DNA of 64,000 nucleotides, from assembly GCA_963701955.1 (NCBI GenBank), contig OY969694.1, positions 868,001 to 932,000 on the forward strand, written 5' to 3'. The notes under the pieces are model-generated. The model made no database searches, was not told where the DNA came from, and worked only from the letters and a program-made list of their open reading frames with translations. Below, piece after piece: positions 33,877 to 42,460 of this stretch (positions are counted from its first letter, which is position 1; every line of letters begins with the position of its first letter). The position numbers and the translations under genes are program-made. The DNA comes from Bog-473 sp963701955 (lineage in GTDB: Bacteria > Actinomycetota > Acidimicrobiia > Acidimicrobiales > RAAP-2).

Positions 33877-34467
33877 TTAATCGCGCCCGAACCCGCGCGC
33901 GACCAGCCGCTGACGTTCCTCGTCGGAGACCTTGACGTTGGTGGGCGCCAGGAGGAACACCTGGTCCGCCACCTTTTCCATCTCCCCGCTCAACGCGTAG
34001 GTCACACCGCTGCAGAAGTCGATCATGCGTCGCTGCAGATCTCGGTCGGCCATCTGCAGGTTGACGATCACGGGGCGGTTGTCCTTCAGGCAATCGGCGA
34101 TGTCCTTAGCGTCGCCGAAGCGCGAGGGTGCCACCACGTGGACCCTGGCCGAGGGCGACGGCGCCGACCCTGACGGGGTGATGGTGGGGTCGACCGGCAC
34201 CGCCCGCACCTGGGTTGCCGGGCGAGTCGCCACATTGCTCGACGGCGACCTCGTCTGGCTCGGGACGGCTGACTCCCTCGGGATCGTCCGGACCCTGCTC
34301 ATTCCCCCGCTGTACTCCTCGGGCTGCTCGTAGTCCTGCGGGCTGGGCTCGACCCGAGTGGCCGAGGTGAACTGCCGTGGCGCCCGGTCCAGGTCGTCGT
34401 ACTCGTCGTACTCGTCGTCGAGCAGACCGAGGTACACCATGGTCTTCTTCATGAATGAGGGTGCCAT
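33877..34467 (-). CDS. sepF: Cell division protein SepF
   Basis: 196 residues. The amphipathic membrane-targeting N terminus is MAPSFMKKTMVYLGLLDDEYDEYDD; a disordered Ser/Pro linker to about residue 105 follows, then the DUF552 core (VHVVAPSRFGDAKDIADCLKDNRPVIVNLQ, RRMIDFCSGVTYALSGEMEKVADQVFLLAPTNV). SepF anchors FtsZ to the membrane; it is the likely FtsA substitute here, since ftsA is absent from the cluster. ATG 34467 is chosen because AGGAG lies 5 nt upstream; a leaderless GTG at 34482 is possible, with TACGCT upstream. Confidence 0.95.
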   Translation of the reverse strand: MAPSFMKKTMVYLGLLDDEYDEYDDLDRAPRQFTSATRVEPSPQDYEQPEEYSGGMSRVRTIPRESAVPSQTRSPSSNVATRPATQVRAVPVDPTITPSGSAPSPSARVHVVAPSRFGDAKDIADCLKDNRPVIVNLQMADRDLQRRMIDFCSGVTYALSGEMEKVADQVFLLAPTNVKVSDEERQRLVARGFGRD

Positions 34468-34487
34468 ACCTTCTCCTGTCACGCGAC

Positions 34488-34493
34488 AGCGTA
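34488..34493 (-). promoter_or_regulatory. -10 box of sepF
   Basis: TACGCT on the minus strand, 20 nt before ATG 34467 and 5 nt before GTG 34482. With the Shine-Dalgarno between them, a short 5' UTR is more likely than leaderless translation. Confidence 0.45.
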
Positions 34494-34528
34494 GTGCCTG
34501 CTCGCCAACCTGGTCGGGGACGGAGACA

Positions 34529-35227
34529 TCACGTCGCCGAGGCCGGCGGGCGCTCCCCGAACAAGGCGCGGCCGACCCGCACCATGGTCGAGCCCGCAGC
34601 CACGGCGATCTCGAAATCGTCGGTCATACCCATGGAGCGCTCCTCGAGCCCCAGCTCATCGGCCAACTGCCGTACCGTCTCGAACGCCCCAGTCGCGGCG
34701 GCCTCACCCGGTGCCGCCACCGTCATGAGCCCCCGCACGTCGAGTCCGACCTGGCGGAGGTGGGCCACCAGTGCACCCGCGTCCGATGGCGGGCACCCGT
34801 TGCGGCCGGGCAGCCCGGTCGTGTCCACCTGCACCAGCACGTGTGCACTCGGCGAGAAACGGGCGATCCGCTCCCCCTCGGCCGGGCGTGCCACGCTCTG
34901 CCACACGCCCACCACCGGGGCCAGATCCGCCACCTTGTTGCGCTGGACGGTCCCAAGGAAGTGCCACGTCGGCCCCCCGGTCCCCGCCGGCGGCAGGGCG
35001 GCAGCCTTGGCCACGAGCTCGGCGGCGTAATTCTCCCCCAGGTCCGACAATCCCGCCTCCGATGCCGCCCGTGCCGTCTCGGGACCGAATCCCTTGGTCA
35101 CGCCGACGACACGGACTCGGTCGGGGTCGCCGCCGGCGTCCGCGATGCGCTGGCGCACCATCGCCAGACGGCGCGCCACCTCGGCGGGGTCAGCGAAGGA
35201 AGGAGGGGACGTCGAAATCGTCGTCAC
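34529..35227 (-). CDS. YggS/PLPBP family pyridoxal phosphate homeostasis protein
   Basis: 232 residues, fold-III PLP-binding barrel without known catalysis. The PLP lysine is in VRVVGVTKGF, followed by LGENYAAELVAKA, TWHFLGTVQRNKV, VLVQVDTTG, RGLMTVAAPGE, LSMGMT-like RSMGMTDDFEIAVAAGSTMVRVGRALFG. Usual neighbour of sepF and ftsZ in Gram-positive bacteria. Its start lies 38 bp inside the 3' end of ftsZ, so translation is probably coupled to ftsZ. Confidence 0.94.
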   Translation of the reverse strand: MTTISTSPPSFADPAEVARRLAMVRQRIADAGGDPDRVRVVGVTKGFGPETARAASEAGLSDLGENYAAELVAKAAALPPAGTGGPTWHFLGTVQRNKVADLAPVVGVWQSVARPAEGERIARFSPSAHVLVQVDTTGLPGRNGCPPSDAGALVAHLRQVGLDVRGLMTVAAPGEAAATGAFETVRQLADELGLEERSMGMTDDFEIAVAAGSTMVRVGRALFGERPPASAT

Positions 35228-36296
35228 CCAGGTCGAACTCTTGGTCGGACCCGGTGGCGTCGGCGAAGATGTCGACGGGCTCGGGCGTCGAGAAGAGGGA
35301 CGACGCCAGCTCCGAGGACCTCGACGAGGGGGCGCCTTCGTCCCACCGCTCGAAGCCGGCCGCGATGACGGTCACCCGGACCTCGTCTCCCATGGTGTCG
35401 TCGATCACCGCTCCGAAGATGATGTTGGCGTCGGGATGTGCCACGGCGTGGATGATCTCGGCCGCCTCGTTCACCTCGAAGAGCCCGAGGTCCGACCCGC
35501 CCGCGATGTTGAGCACCATGCCCCGGGCGCCTTCGATCGACGCCTCGAGTAGGGGTGAGGTGATGGCGGCCCGCGCCGCGTTGGCGGCGCGCCCTTCGCC
35601 GATGGAGGACCCGATGCCCATGATGGCCGTGCCCGCATTGGTCATGACCATCTTGACGTCGGCGAAGTCGGTGTTGATGAGGCCGGGCACCGTGATCAGG
35701 TCCGTGATACCGCGCACGCCCGACAGCAGCACCTCGTCGGCCATCTTGAAGGCGTTGACCATGCTCGTCTTGTCGTTCGAGACCGTCAGGAGCCGGTCGT
35801 TCGGGATGACGATGAGCGTGTCGACCTTCTCCTTGAGGATCTGGATCCCCTTCTCGGCCTGCATCGCCCGCCGCCGGCCCTCGAAGGTGAAGGGCCTGGT
35901 CACGACCCCGATGGTGAGCGCGCCCAGGCCCTTGGCGATCTCGGCGAACACGGGGGCGGCGCCGGTGCCGGTGCCACCACCCTTGCCGGCGGTGATGAAG
36001 ACCATGTCGGCGCCCTGGAGGGCTTCTTCGATCTCGACCCGGTGCTCCTCGGCCGCCTGGCGTCCCACCTCGGGGTCGCTACCGGCTCCCAGCCCCCGAG
36101 TGAGCTGGCGGCCGATGTCGAGCTTGAGATCGGCGTCGCTCATGAGCAGCGCCTGGGCGTCCGTGTTGGCCGCGATGAACTCGACGTTGCGGAGACCCGA
36201 GTCGATCATGCGATTGACGGCGTTGACTCCCCCGCCCCCGACGCCGACCACCTTGATGACTGCCAGGTAGTTGCCCTGGGATGGAACGGTCGTCAT
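35190..36296 (-). CDS. ftsZ: Cell division GTPase FtsZ
   Basis: 368 residues, tubulin-like GTPase forming the Z-ring. Visible are VVGVGGGGVNAVNRMI, the tubulin signature GGGTGTGAAP (about residues 106-115), the synergy loop region ADVKMVMTNAGTAIMGIG (T7 loop), and the short conserved C-terminal peptide DDDFDVPSFLR that binds SepF or other partners. ATG 36296 is preceded by GAGGGAG; the open frame continuing to 36383 has no FtsZ similarity. Promoter at 36434-36463. Placed at the end of the dcw cluster after ftsQ. Confidence 0.98.
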   Translation of the reverse strand: MTTVPSQGNYLAVIKVVGVGGGGVNAVNRMIDSGLRNVEFIAANTDAQALLMSDADLKLDIGRQLTRGLGAGSDPEVGRQAAEEHRVEIEEALQGADMVFITAGKGGGTGTGAAPVFAEIAKGLGALTIGVVTRPFTFEGRRRAMQAEKGIQILKEKVDTLIVIPNDRLLTVSNDKTSMVNAFKMADEVLLSGVRGITDLITVPGLINTDFADVKMVMTNAGTAIMGIGSSIGEGRAANAARAAITSPLLEASIEGARGMVLNIAGGSDLGLFEVNEAAEIIHAVAHPDANIIFGAVIDDTMGDEVRVTVIAAGFERWDEGAPSSRSSELASSLFSTPEPVDIFADATGSDQEFDLGDDDFDVPSFLR

Positions 36297-36433
36297 GCAC
36301 TCCCTCGTGTTCGGGCCGATCGCCGACCGGTCACCCGCTGCTTCGTCCCGCTCGCCACCGGGGACATGCGAGCAACCAGCCATCCCTGAACCTTTTGGGA
36401 AGGTTGATGTTCACAGTGCGGCAACGTGGCCAC

Positions 36434-36463
36434 ACCATACGGGCGGCCGTTCGGGCTGGTCAA
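36434..36463 (-). promoter_or_regulatory. Promoter of ftsZ
   Basis: On the minus strand TTGACC (36458-36463), an 18-bp spacer and TATGGT (36434-36439): the best -35/-10 pair in the window. The leader to ATG 36296 would be about 130 nt. The 231-bp gap between ftsQ and ftsZ otherwise holds no gene. Confidence 0.6.
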
Positions 36464-36527
36464 GCACCCCGCTCCGGCCCACCCCCGGGGCGTCTCCGGT
36501 CCACCTCCCTCCGCCCGCGGTACGTGG

Positions 36528-37442
36528 TCAGCCCGGGGTCACGGTCGGAGCGTTCGGGATGCTCACGTCGATGACGTCTCCGTCGTGGAGGGTGCCCCCG
36601 GCGAGGATGGCCGAGATGTCCTCGTACTTGGCCGTGAGCTGCGAGGGCGCCCCGATGTCCACGACGAGTGGTGTTGTCAGGGACAGCTGCACCCATCCGG
36701 CCGGCTCGACCGTCACCGCGGTCACCTGGGACACGAAGGAGGGTGGCAACGTGGAGGCCACTCGCAGCCCGGCGGCGTCCTTGGCCGGCAGGTCGCTCCC
36801 CAGCGGGCCCGGCGCGGCGGGGAGACTCAAGAGCAGCAATCCCGGTGGACGGGTCGGCGACGAGGACAGGACCCGGCCGTCGTCACCGATCGAGACCCAG
36901 GCTCCCCCCGCCGGCTGGAGCACGAAGCGGGGAACCTCCTCGGAGACCGCGATGTGCACGCCGTCGGGCCACGAGACCCGCACGGAGGCCGAGCGCACCC
37001 AAGGCAGTTGTTCGATCCTGGCCGAGGTCACTGCGGGGTCCACGTCGAGAAGCGGCGGCGAGCCGTCCAGGCCGGCCTGACGGATCACCTGCGCTGCCGT
37101 CTCGTGCACCGCTCCTGTCACGGTCACCGACCGCGCCCCGAAGATCGGCGTGTGGAGGACGAACCACGCCAGCACGAGCAGCGTGAGCACGCCCAGGACC
37201 GCCACGACCACCTGCAGGCGCCGGCGCCCCTGGGCCTGGTGGACCGCCCTGCGGCGGGCCCGGAGCCGGGGGTCAATCCCGGGACGCACCCGTGGTGGGC
37301 CTCCACCCGATTCCCGGCCGCCACCACGTCCGCCACTGCGTCTGCCACCGCGTCCGGCGCCGCGTCGGCGGCCGCGGCGGCCGCGTCCCGGCTCGTCCCG
37401 GGCGGGCTCCGTCGGCGCGGTCCGTGTCGCCGACGGGCTCAT
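36528..37442 (-). CDS. ftsQ: Cell division protein FtsQ (POTRA domain)
   Basis: 304 residues, bitopic. A long, very basic Arg/Gly-rich cytosolic tail (about residues 1-75), one membrane helix (VVVAVLGVLTLLVLAWFVLH), a POTRA domain starting FGARSVTVTGAVHETAAQVIRQAG with PLLDVDPAVTSARIEQLPWVRSASVRVSWPDGVHIAVSEEVP, then the FtsQ/DivIB beta domain. Bridges FtsL/FtsB and FtsW/FtsI at the septum. Its ATG overlaps the murB stop by 4 bp. Confidence 0.93.
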   Translation of the reverse strand: MSPSATRTAPTEPARDEPGRGRRGRRRGAGRGGRRSGGRGGGRESGGGPPRVRPGIDPRLRARRRAVHQAQGRRRLQVVVAVLGVLTLLVLAWFVLHTPIFGARSVTVTGAVHETAAQVIRQAGLDGSPPLLDVDPAVTSARIEQLPWVRSASVRVSWPDGVHIAVSEEVPRFVLQPAGGAWVSIGDDGRVLSSSPTRPPGLLLLSLPAAPGPLGSDLPAKDAAGLRVASTLPPSFVSQVTAVTVEPAGWVQLSLTTPLVVDIGAPSQLTAKYEDISAILAGGTLHDGDVIDVSIPNAPTVTPG

Positions 37443-38449
37443 CGGCGTCCAGCCGAGCGTCCCGGGCCCGGGGCGTCGTTCCCACCTCGGCTCTGGCTCT
37501 CGGGCACCGCCCCAGTCTCCCCGCCGTCGAAGCCCAGGAGGCGGACCTCGGTCCGCAGCATCACCCCGCTGTCGTCGGCGACGACGCGGCGAACGTGCTC
37601 CATGAGGGCACGAACGTCGTCGGCACTCCCCCCTCTGTCGGCCTGGATGAAGTTGGCATGCTTCTCCGACACCCGCGCCGTCCCCAGTCTGATGCCCTTG
37701 AGTCCGGCCGCCTCGATCAATCTCCCGGCCGCGTCACCCTCGGGATTGGTGAACACCGACCCCGCATTGGCACCTCCGGGCTGGTGCTCGCGGCGCCACC
37801 GCACGATGGCGGCGACGGCGGCCCGTTCCTGATCGGCTGATCCCGGCGTCACCGCGAGATCCGCGGAGACCACCACCTGCGAGGGCGAGATGGAGGAGGA
37901 CCGGTAGGCGTAGTCGAGACGTTCCGGCTCGTCGGTGCCTCCTGCCTCGCTGAGAAGGTCGACCCACGAGTAGCGCACCACACAGGCCGCCATGTCCGAT
38001 CCGTGGCCCCCTGCGTTCATGCGCACGGCGCCGCCAACGGAACCTGGCACGCCCACCGCCCAGGAGAGCCCCGACCAACCGGCGTCGGCCACCCGGCGGG
38101 CGAGCACGGGGAGAGCCACCGCCGCCCCGGCGTGCACGACGTCGCCCGCACCCGACGGCAGGGCCAGCTCGGCGAACCCGGCCCCGAGATGCAGCACCAC
38201 CCCGTCGTACCCACCATCGGAAACCAGCAGGTTGGACCCTCGCCCCACCACGAAGGTGGGGGGCGCCGGGGTCACCTGCAGAAGAGCACCGCGGACCACC
38301 TCGAGGTCTTCCGGCGTCTCGACCTCCACGTAGAGCGCAGCCGGCCCGCCCACCCCGTACGTGGTCAGCGGGCCGAGCGGCTTCATCACCGTGGCCCGCG
38401 CGCCCAGGACGTCGGCCAGGACGCGGAACTCGGGGTGCGAGGTGGTCAT
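37439..38449 (-). CDS. murB: UDP-N-acetylenolpyruvoylglucosamine reductase
   Basis: 336 residues, FAD enzyme making UDP-MurNAc. Seen are PLGPLTTYGVGGPAALYV, FVVGRGSNLLVSDGGYDGVVLHLG (FAD binding), GWSGLSWAVGVPGSVGGAVRMNAGGHG, QPGGANAGSVFTNP (catalytic Ser) and VSEKHANFI. The order and the AGSVFTNPEGD motif suggest the actinobacterial type. A Gly/Arg-rich tail follows the last Glu motif. Between murC and ftsQ. Confidence 0.96.
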   Translation of the reverse strand: MTTSHPEFRVLADVLGARATVMKPLGPLTTYGVGGPAALYVEVETPEDLEVVRGALLQVTPAPPTFVVGRGSNLLVSDGGYDGVVLHLGAGFAELALPSGAGDVVHAGAAVALPVLARRVADAGWSGLSWAVGVPGSVGGAVRMNAGGHGSDMAACVVRYSWVDLLSEAGGTDEPERLDYAYRSSSISPSQVVVSADLAVTPGSADQERAAVAAIVRWRREHQPGGANAGSVFTNPEGDAAGRLIEAAGLKGIRLGTARVSEKHANFIQADRGGSADDVRALMEHVRRVVADDSGVMLRTEVRLLGFDGGETGAVPESQSRGGNDAPGPGRSAGRR

Positions 38450-38524
38450 CGGGTCGTCATGGCGTCACCGTGCCGCAGAGCACGCCGCACGCCACGGTCA
38501 GCGCCGCCACACCACGGCGCGGCC

Positions 38525-39940
38525 TCACCACCGGGGGGACTCCAGCAGCTCGTCGGGCAGGGTGGTGAGGTCACCCGCCCCAAGCGTGAGGCAGAGGTCG
38601 CCGGGACGGAGCAGGTCCGAGACCGTTCGGCGGAGCTCGTCCCGCCCACCGGCATAGGTCACGGCAAGTCTCGGATCGTCGGTGCGGACCGCCTCGGCGA
38701 TCAGACGGCCCGACACGCCGGGCACCGGTCTCTCCCCGGCGCTGTACACGTCGGTCACGACCAGGAGGTCGGCATCCGAGAAGGCCGTGCCGAATTGCGG
38801 CGCCAGCGTCGCCGTCCGGGTGAAACGGTGCGGCTGGAACACGGCGACGACCCGCGACCAGCCGCCACCTCTCGCCGTGGCCAGCGCGGCGCGGACCTCC
38901 GTGGGAAGGTGCGCGTAGTCGTCGACGAAGGTCACGCCCCCCGCCTCGCCACGGAACTCGAAGCGCCGGGGCACACCGGCGAAGCGTGCGAGCGCGGTCT
39001 GAGCGGCGGCGAACGGGGCGCCCACCTCGAGTGCGGCGACCGTGGCCGCCGCCGCGTTGCGCGCGTTGTGCAGACCCGGGACGCCCACCCGCAACGGTCC
39101 GAGAATGCCCTCGGGCCCCTTGAGCGTGAAGGTGACCGAGCTCCGCGAGAGCCCGAGGTCGGCCATGGTGTAGGTGGCACCCTTGTCCGTCCCGACCGAG
39201 TCGGCCCCGTGCCTGCGACCGATCGCCGCCGCTTCAGGATCGTCGGCGCAGACCACCGCACCGCGTCGCGCCGCGCCCACGAAATCGGCGAACGCCTCCT
39301 TGAGCACGTCGAAGGTGCCGTAGTGATCGAGGTGATCCGCCTCCACGTTGGTCAGGACCGCGATGTCCGGCGTGATGGATCGGAACGTCCCGTAGCTCTC
39401 GTCAGCTTCCACCACGAGCCACTGACCGGTGTCCCAGACGGCATTGGTGCCGATCTCGTTCACGTCCGCCCCGATCACGAACGACGGGCGCAAACCCGCC
39501 TCGACGAGGATCAGGGACAGCATGGACGCCGTCGTCGTCTTCCCGTGCGTTCCGGCTACGGCCAGGCAGTTCCGCGTGCTGCAGATGGCGGCGAGGATCT
39601 CGGGACGGGGCACGATCTCGGCGCCCCGGCCCGAGGCCTCGACCAGCTCGACGTTGTCCACCGGAACGGCCGGGGAGAACGTCACGACCTCGGCACCGAC
39701 GACGTTCTCGGGTCGGTGGCCCACCGCCACGGTGATCCCGCGGGACCGCAGCCGCTCCGCCACCGGCGAGTCCTTCAGATCCGAGCCCGAGACCTCGTGG
39801 CCCATGGCCTCGAGCACGAGTGCGATTGCGCTCATCCCGGCTCCCCCGATTCCCACGACGTGAACACGCCGCGGACCCGCCGCAAGGTCCACCCGCACTC
39901 GGGTGGGGCGCGGGACGGGGTCCGTCGGGTCAGCGTGCAT
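38525..39940 (-). CDS. murC: UDP-N-acetylmuramate-L-alanine ligase
   Basis: 471 residues, ATP-dependent Mur ligase adding L-Ala to UDP-MurNAc. The N-terminal Rossmann motif is VHVVGIGGAGMSAIALVLEAMGHEVSGSD; the P-loop is VAGTHGKTTTASML; further VVEADESYGTF, TNVEADHLDHYG, GLHNARNAAAA and FVDDYAHLPTEVRAAL. ATG 39940 overlaps the murG stop by 11 bp, so start and coupling are consistent; the open frame upstream is antisense noise in murG. An in-frame ATG at 39946 is also possible. Confidence 0.97.
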   Translation of the reverse strand: MHADPTDPVPRPTRVRVDLAAGPRRVHVVGIGGAGMSAIALVLEAMGHEVSGSDLKDSPVAERLRSRGITVAVGHRPENVVGAEVVTFSPAVPVDNVELVEASGRGAEIVPRPEILAAICSTRNCLAVAGTHGKTTTASMLSLILVEAGLRPSFVIGADVNEIGTNAVWDTGQWLVVEADESYGTFRSITPDIAVLTNVEADHLDHYGTFDVLKEAFADFVGAARRGAVVCADDPEAAAIGRRHGADSVGTDKGATYTMADLGLSRSSVTFTLKGPEGILGPLRVGVPGLHNARNAAAATVAALEVGAPFAAAQTALARFAGVPRRFEFRGEAGGVTFVDDYAHLPTEVRAALATARGGGWSRVVAVFQPHRFTRTATLAPQFGTAFSDADLLVVTDVYSAGERPVPGVSGRLIAEAVRTDDPRLAVTYAGGRDELRRTVSDLLRPGDLCLTLGAGDLTTLPDELLESPRW

Positions 39941-41096
39941 GGGCATCGACGAGCTCGGCCACCTTGTCGGCGGCGTCGGGATGGGCGTGGGCGCGCGCTG
40001 CGCTGCGCATGTCGTGGAGTCGCTGGGGATCGGCCAGCAGGGCATCGAGCTCCCGGGCCAGGCGTCGGCCGTCGCACTCCTCGTCGGGAACGAGGACGGC
40101 GGCACCGATGTCGACCAGGGCGCAGGCGTTCTTGGTCTGGTGGTCGCGCGGGGCGCCCGGAAGCGGGACCAGGACGGCCGGCACCCCGGCGACGAGCAGC
40201 TCGGCCACGGTCATGGCCCCCGCCCGGGTCACGCACACGTCCGCGGCGGCGTAGAGATCGGGCATGCGGTCCTCGAAGGGGACGACACGGCGGCACAGCC
40301 CGCCGCCGCCCGGAGCACCCTCCGAGACGTCCCCGTCCAGACGGGCGCCGGCGTCGGCCGGAGCGAAGACGTCGTAGTCACGCCGGCCGGTGACGTGGTA
40401 CAGCGTCCGCTCCGCCGACCCCGACCACAGGTCGGCCAGCTCGGACACGGCCCGGTTGAGTCGGCGGGCACCCAGGGACCCGCCGACCGAGGCGACGGTG
40501 GTCCGTTCCACGGGAAGTCCCAACGCCACCCTGCTCTTGGCCCGACGAAGGGCTTCGGGTTCCCCGGCCGGCGGGGTGAGCTCGGGTCGGACCGGGGTGC
40601 CCGTCACGTGGCACCGGGGCAGGTCGGTGCCCGGGAAGGCCACGGCATTGGCTGCGGCGAAGCGTGCCAGCACCCCGTTGACCGCGCCCGGAACGGCATC
40701 GGTGGTCACGCAGACCAGCGGCACCCTGGTGAGCACCGCGGCCAAACCAGCGGGGAAGCCGGCGTAGCCCCCCACGACCACCACCGCCCGCGGCCGGCGC
40801 GCCAGGAATGAGGACGCGGCGCGGACACAGGCCCACGCCAGGCCCACGACGGCACCCGCGTTGGCCCACCACGCCGAGGGTCGTAGGCTCCTGCGCACCC
40901 CTCGCCCCGGAAGGAGGGTGAAGGGGAATTCGAGGGTGGGCCACATGGCCGCCTCCTGCCCACGGCGCGAACCGTAGAGCTCGATCGTCTCGGGCGCATG
41001 CCCGCGGGACACCAGGGCCCGGGCGATCTGGAGCGAAGGGACGATGTGCCCCCCCGTCCCGCCGCCGGCGATCACCGTGGACCGTCGGTCGGTCAC
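39930..41096 (-). CDS. murG: Lipid II synthase (UDP-GlcNAc transferase)
   Basis: 388 residues, membrane-associated GT28 glycosyltransferase converting lipid I to lipid II. The N-terminal loop is VIAGGGTGGHIVPSLQIARAL; RRPRAVVVVGGYAGFPAGLAAVL is the membrane-proximal motif; the C-terminal UDP-GlcNAc site shows VASVGGSLGARRLNRAV and VTRAGAMTVAELLVAGVPAVLVPLPGAPRDHQTKNA. GTG 41096 overlaps the ftsW stop in GTGA. Normal length. Confidence 0.96.
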   Translation of the reverse strand: MTDRRSTVIAGGGTGGHIVPSLQIARALVSRGHAPETIELYGSRRGQEAAMWPTLEFPFTLLPGRGVRRSLRPSAWWANAGAVVGLAWACVRAASSFLARRPRAVVVVGGYAGFPAGLAAVLTRVPLVCVTTDAVPGAVNGVLARFAAANAVAFPGTDLPRCHVTGTPVRPELTPPAGEPEALRRAKSRVALGLPVERTTVASVGGSLGARRLNRAVSELADLWSGSAERTLYHVTGRRDYDVFAPADAGARLDGDVSEGAPGGGGLCRRVVPFEDRMPDLYAAADVCVTRAGAMTVAELLVAGVPAVLVPLPGAPRDHQTKNACALVDIGAAVLVPDEECDGRRLARELDALLADPQRLHDMRSAARAHAHPDAADKVAELVDAHAR

Positions 41097-42277
41097 CGAC
41101 CTCGGGCCGCGCGCAACCGACTGCCCGAGACGGCCGATCCTGCGGCCACTCCCATCTCGGCGCGCCGCGCCACGTTGATCAGAATGCCGGCCCCCGCCAT
41201 GGTGATGACCAGCGACGAACCCCCGAAGGAGATGAACGGCAGCGGGATCCCGGTGACCGGCAGGACTCCCACGACGGCGCCGATGTTGATCACCGTCTCC
41301 CCCGCCACCCACGCCGCCAGGCCGACGGCGAGCAGGGCCCCGAAACGGTCCGGCGACTGCACGGCGGCCCGCAGTCCCAGCCACACGAAGGCGGAGAGCA
41401 GGCCCAGCACCGTCAGGGCGCCCACCAGGCCGAGCTGCTCGCCGATAACCGAGAAGATGAAGTCGGTGTGCGCATTGGGCAGGTAGCCCCACTGCACCTG
41501 CCCGCCGCCGATGCCAGTGCCCACGTAGTGGCCCGACCCCAGTCCGATCAGCGACTGCATCACCTGGTACCCCGAACCCGATCCGTGCGCCGACGGGTTC
41601 ACAAACGAGAGCAGTCGGGCCCGGCGGTAGGGCGAGGCCACCGCCACGATCAGGGCCAGGCCGGCCAGGGCGGCCATCACCTTCATCACCGGGCCGAGGC
41701 GGACGCCCGACACGAACAGCATGGCCAGGGCCACGATCCCGAGCACCATCGCCGTGCCCATGTCGGGTTGGGCCAGGATCAGCACGCAGGCCCCGCCGGT
41801 GGCCAGGAGCAGGGGGCCCATGATGCGACGATCACTGGAGTCCTCGTCGAGGCGGCGGGTGATGAGGTCGGCGGCGAAGAGAACGAGCGCGAGCTTCATC
41901 AGCTCCGAGGGCTGGAGGCGGAGCTGGCCGAACCCGATCCAACGGCTCGACCCCATGGCGTGGACCCCGAGGCCCGGGACCAGCACCACGAAGAGGAGCG
42001 CGAGTGAGACGACGAGGAAAACGGGGCTCACCCGGCGCATCCGGCGGTAGTCGATCCGCACCGTGAGCCACAGCACGACGAATCCGATGGCCATCCACAT
42101 GGCCTCGCGCACGAGGATGGCCCATGGGGTGCCGTAGGTCGAGATGGACACCACCGACGAAGCCGATCCGACCATCACGAGGCCGACGACGCAGAGCAGC
42201 CCCACGTCGACGAGGAGCAGCGTGGACACCGACAGGTGGACACCGGCGATCCGCACCCCGCCGGATCCCGCCCTCAC
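41093..42277 (-). CDS. ftsW: Septal peptidoglycan polymerase FtsW (SEDS family)
   Basis: 394 residues from GTG 42277 with ten hydrophobic helices. SEDS landmarks: MGSSRWIGFGQLRLQPSELMKLALVLFAAD (with the catalytic-region Asp neighbourhood), ILAQPDMGTAMVL, GSGYQVMQSLIGLGSGHYVGTGIGGGQVQWGYLPNAHTDFIFSVIGEQLG and LPFISFGGSSLV. The true N terminus is unclear: an ATG at 42425 has a perfect GGGGGAG site 6 nt upstream and opens a high-GC3 frame that is one base out of phase with ftsW. So the gene may start at 42425 with a 1-base insertion, or at 42277 with a poor ribosome-binding site. Confidence 0.95.
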   Translation of the reverse strand: MRAGSGGVRIAGVHLSVSTLLLVDVGLLCVVGLVMVGSASSVVSISTYGTPWAILVREAMWMAIGFVVLWLTVRIDYRRMRRVSPVFLVVSLALLFVVLVPGLGVHAMGSSRWIGFGQLRLQPSELMKLALVLFAADLITRRLDEDSSDRRIMGPLLLATGGACVLILAQPDMGTAMVLGIVALAMLFVSGVRLGPVMKVMAALAGLALIVAVASPYRRARLLSFVNPSAHGSGSGYQVMQSLIGLGSGHYVGTGIGGGQVQWGYLPNAHTDFIFSVIGEQLGLVGALTVLGLLSAFVWLGLRAAVQSPDRFGALLAVGLAAWVAGETVINIGAVVGVLPVTGIPLPFISFGGSSLVITMAGAGILINVARRAEMGVAAGSAVSGSRLRAARGR

Positions 42278-42460
42278 CGGCCGTGGACCACGGGCGCGCG
42301 TCGCGGACGACGGTGCCGCGGACGATCGCGCTCCGACGGACCGAGCCCGGGTGCCGTGGGGCTGTGGCTGGTGCAGACGTGGGCGCGCCGCGCCCGACGG
42401 AGCGGTCCGACACCCGATGCACCATCTAATTCTCCCCCAGGGCGCGCGTGAAGTGGCGGA

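Noticed and set aside
38003..40393. 796-codon plus-strand open frame antisense to murB-murC-murG
   Set aside because: Spans three well-supported genes on the minus strand and carries no recognisable domain.
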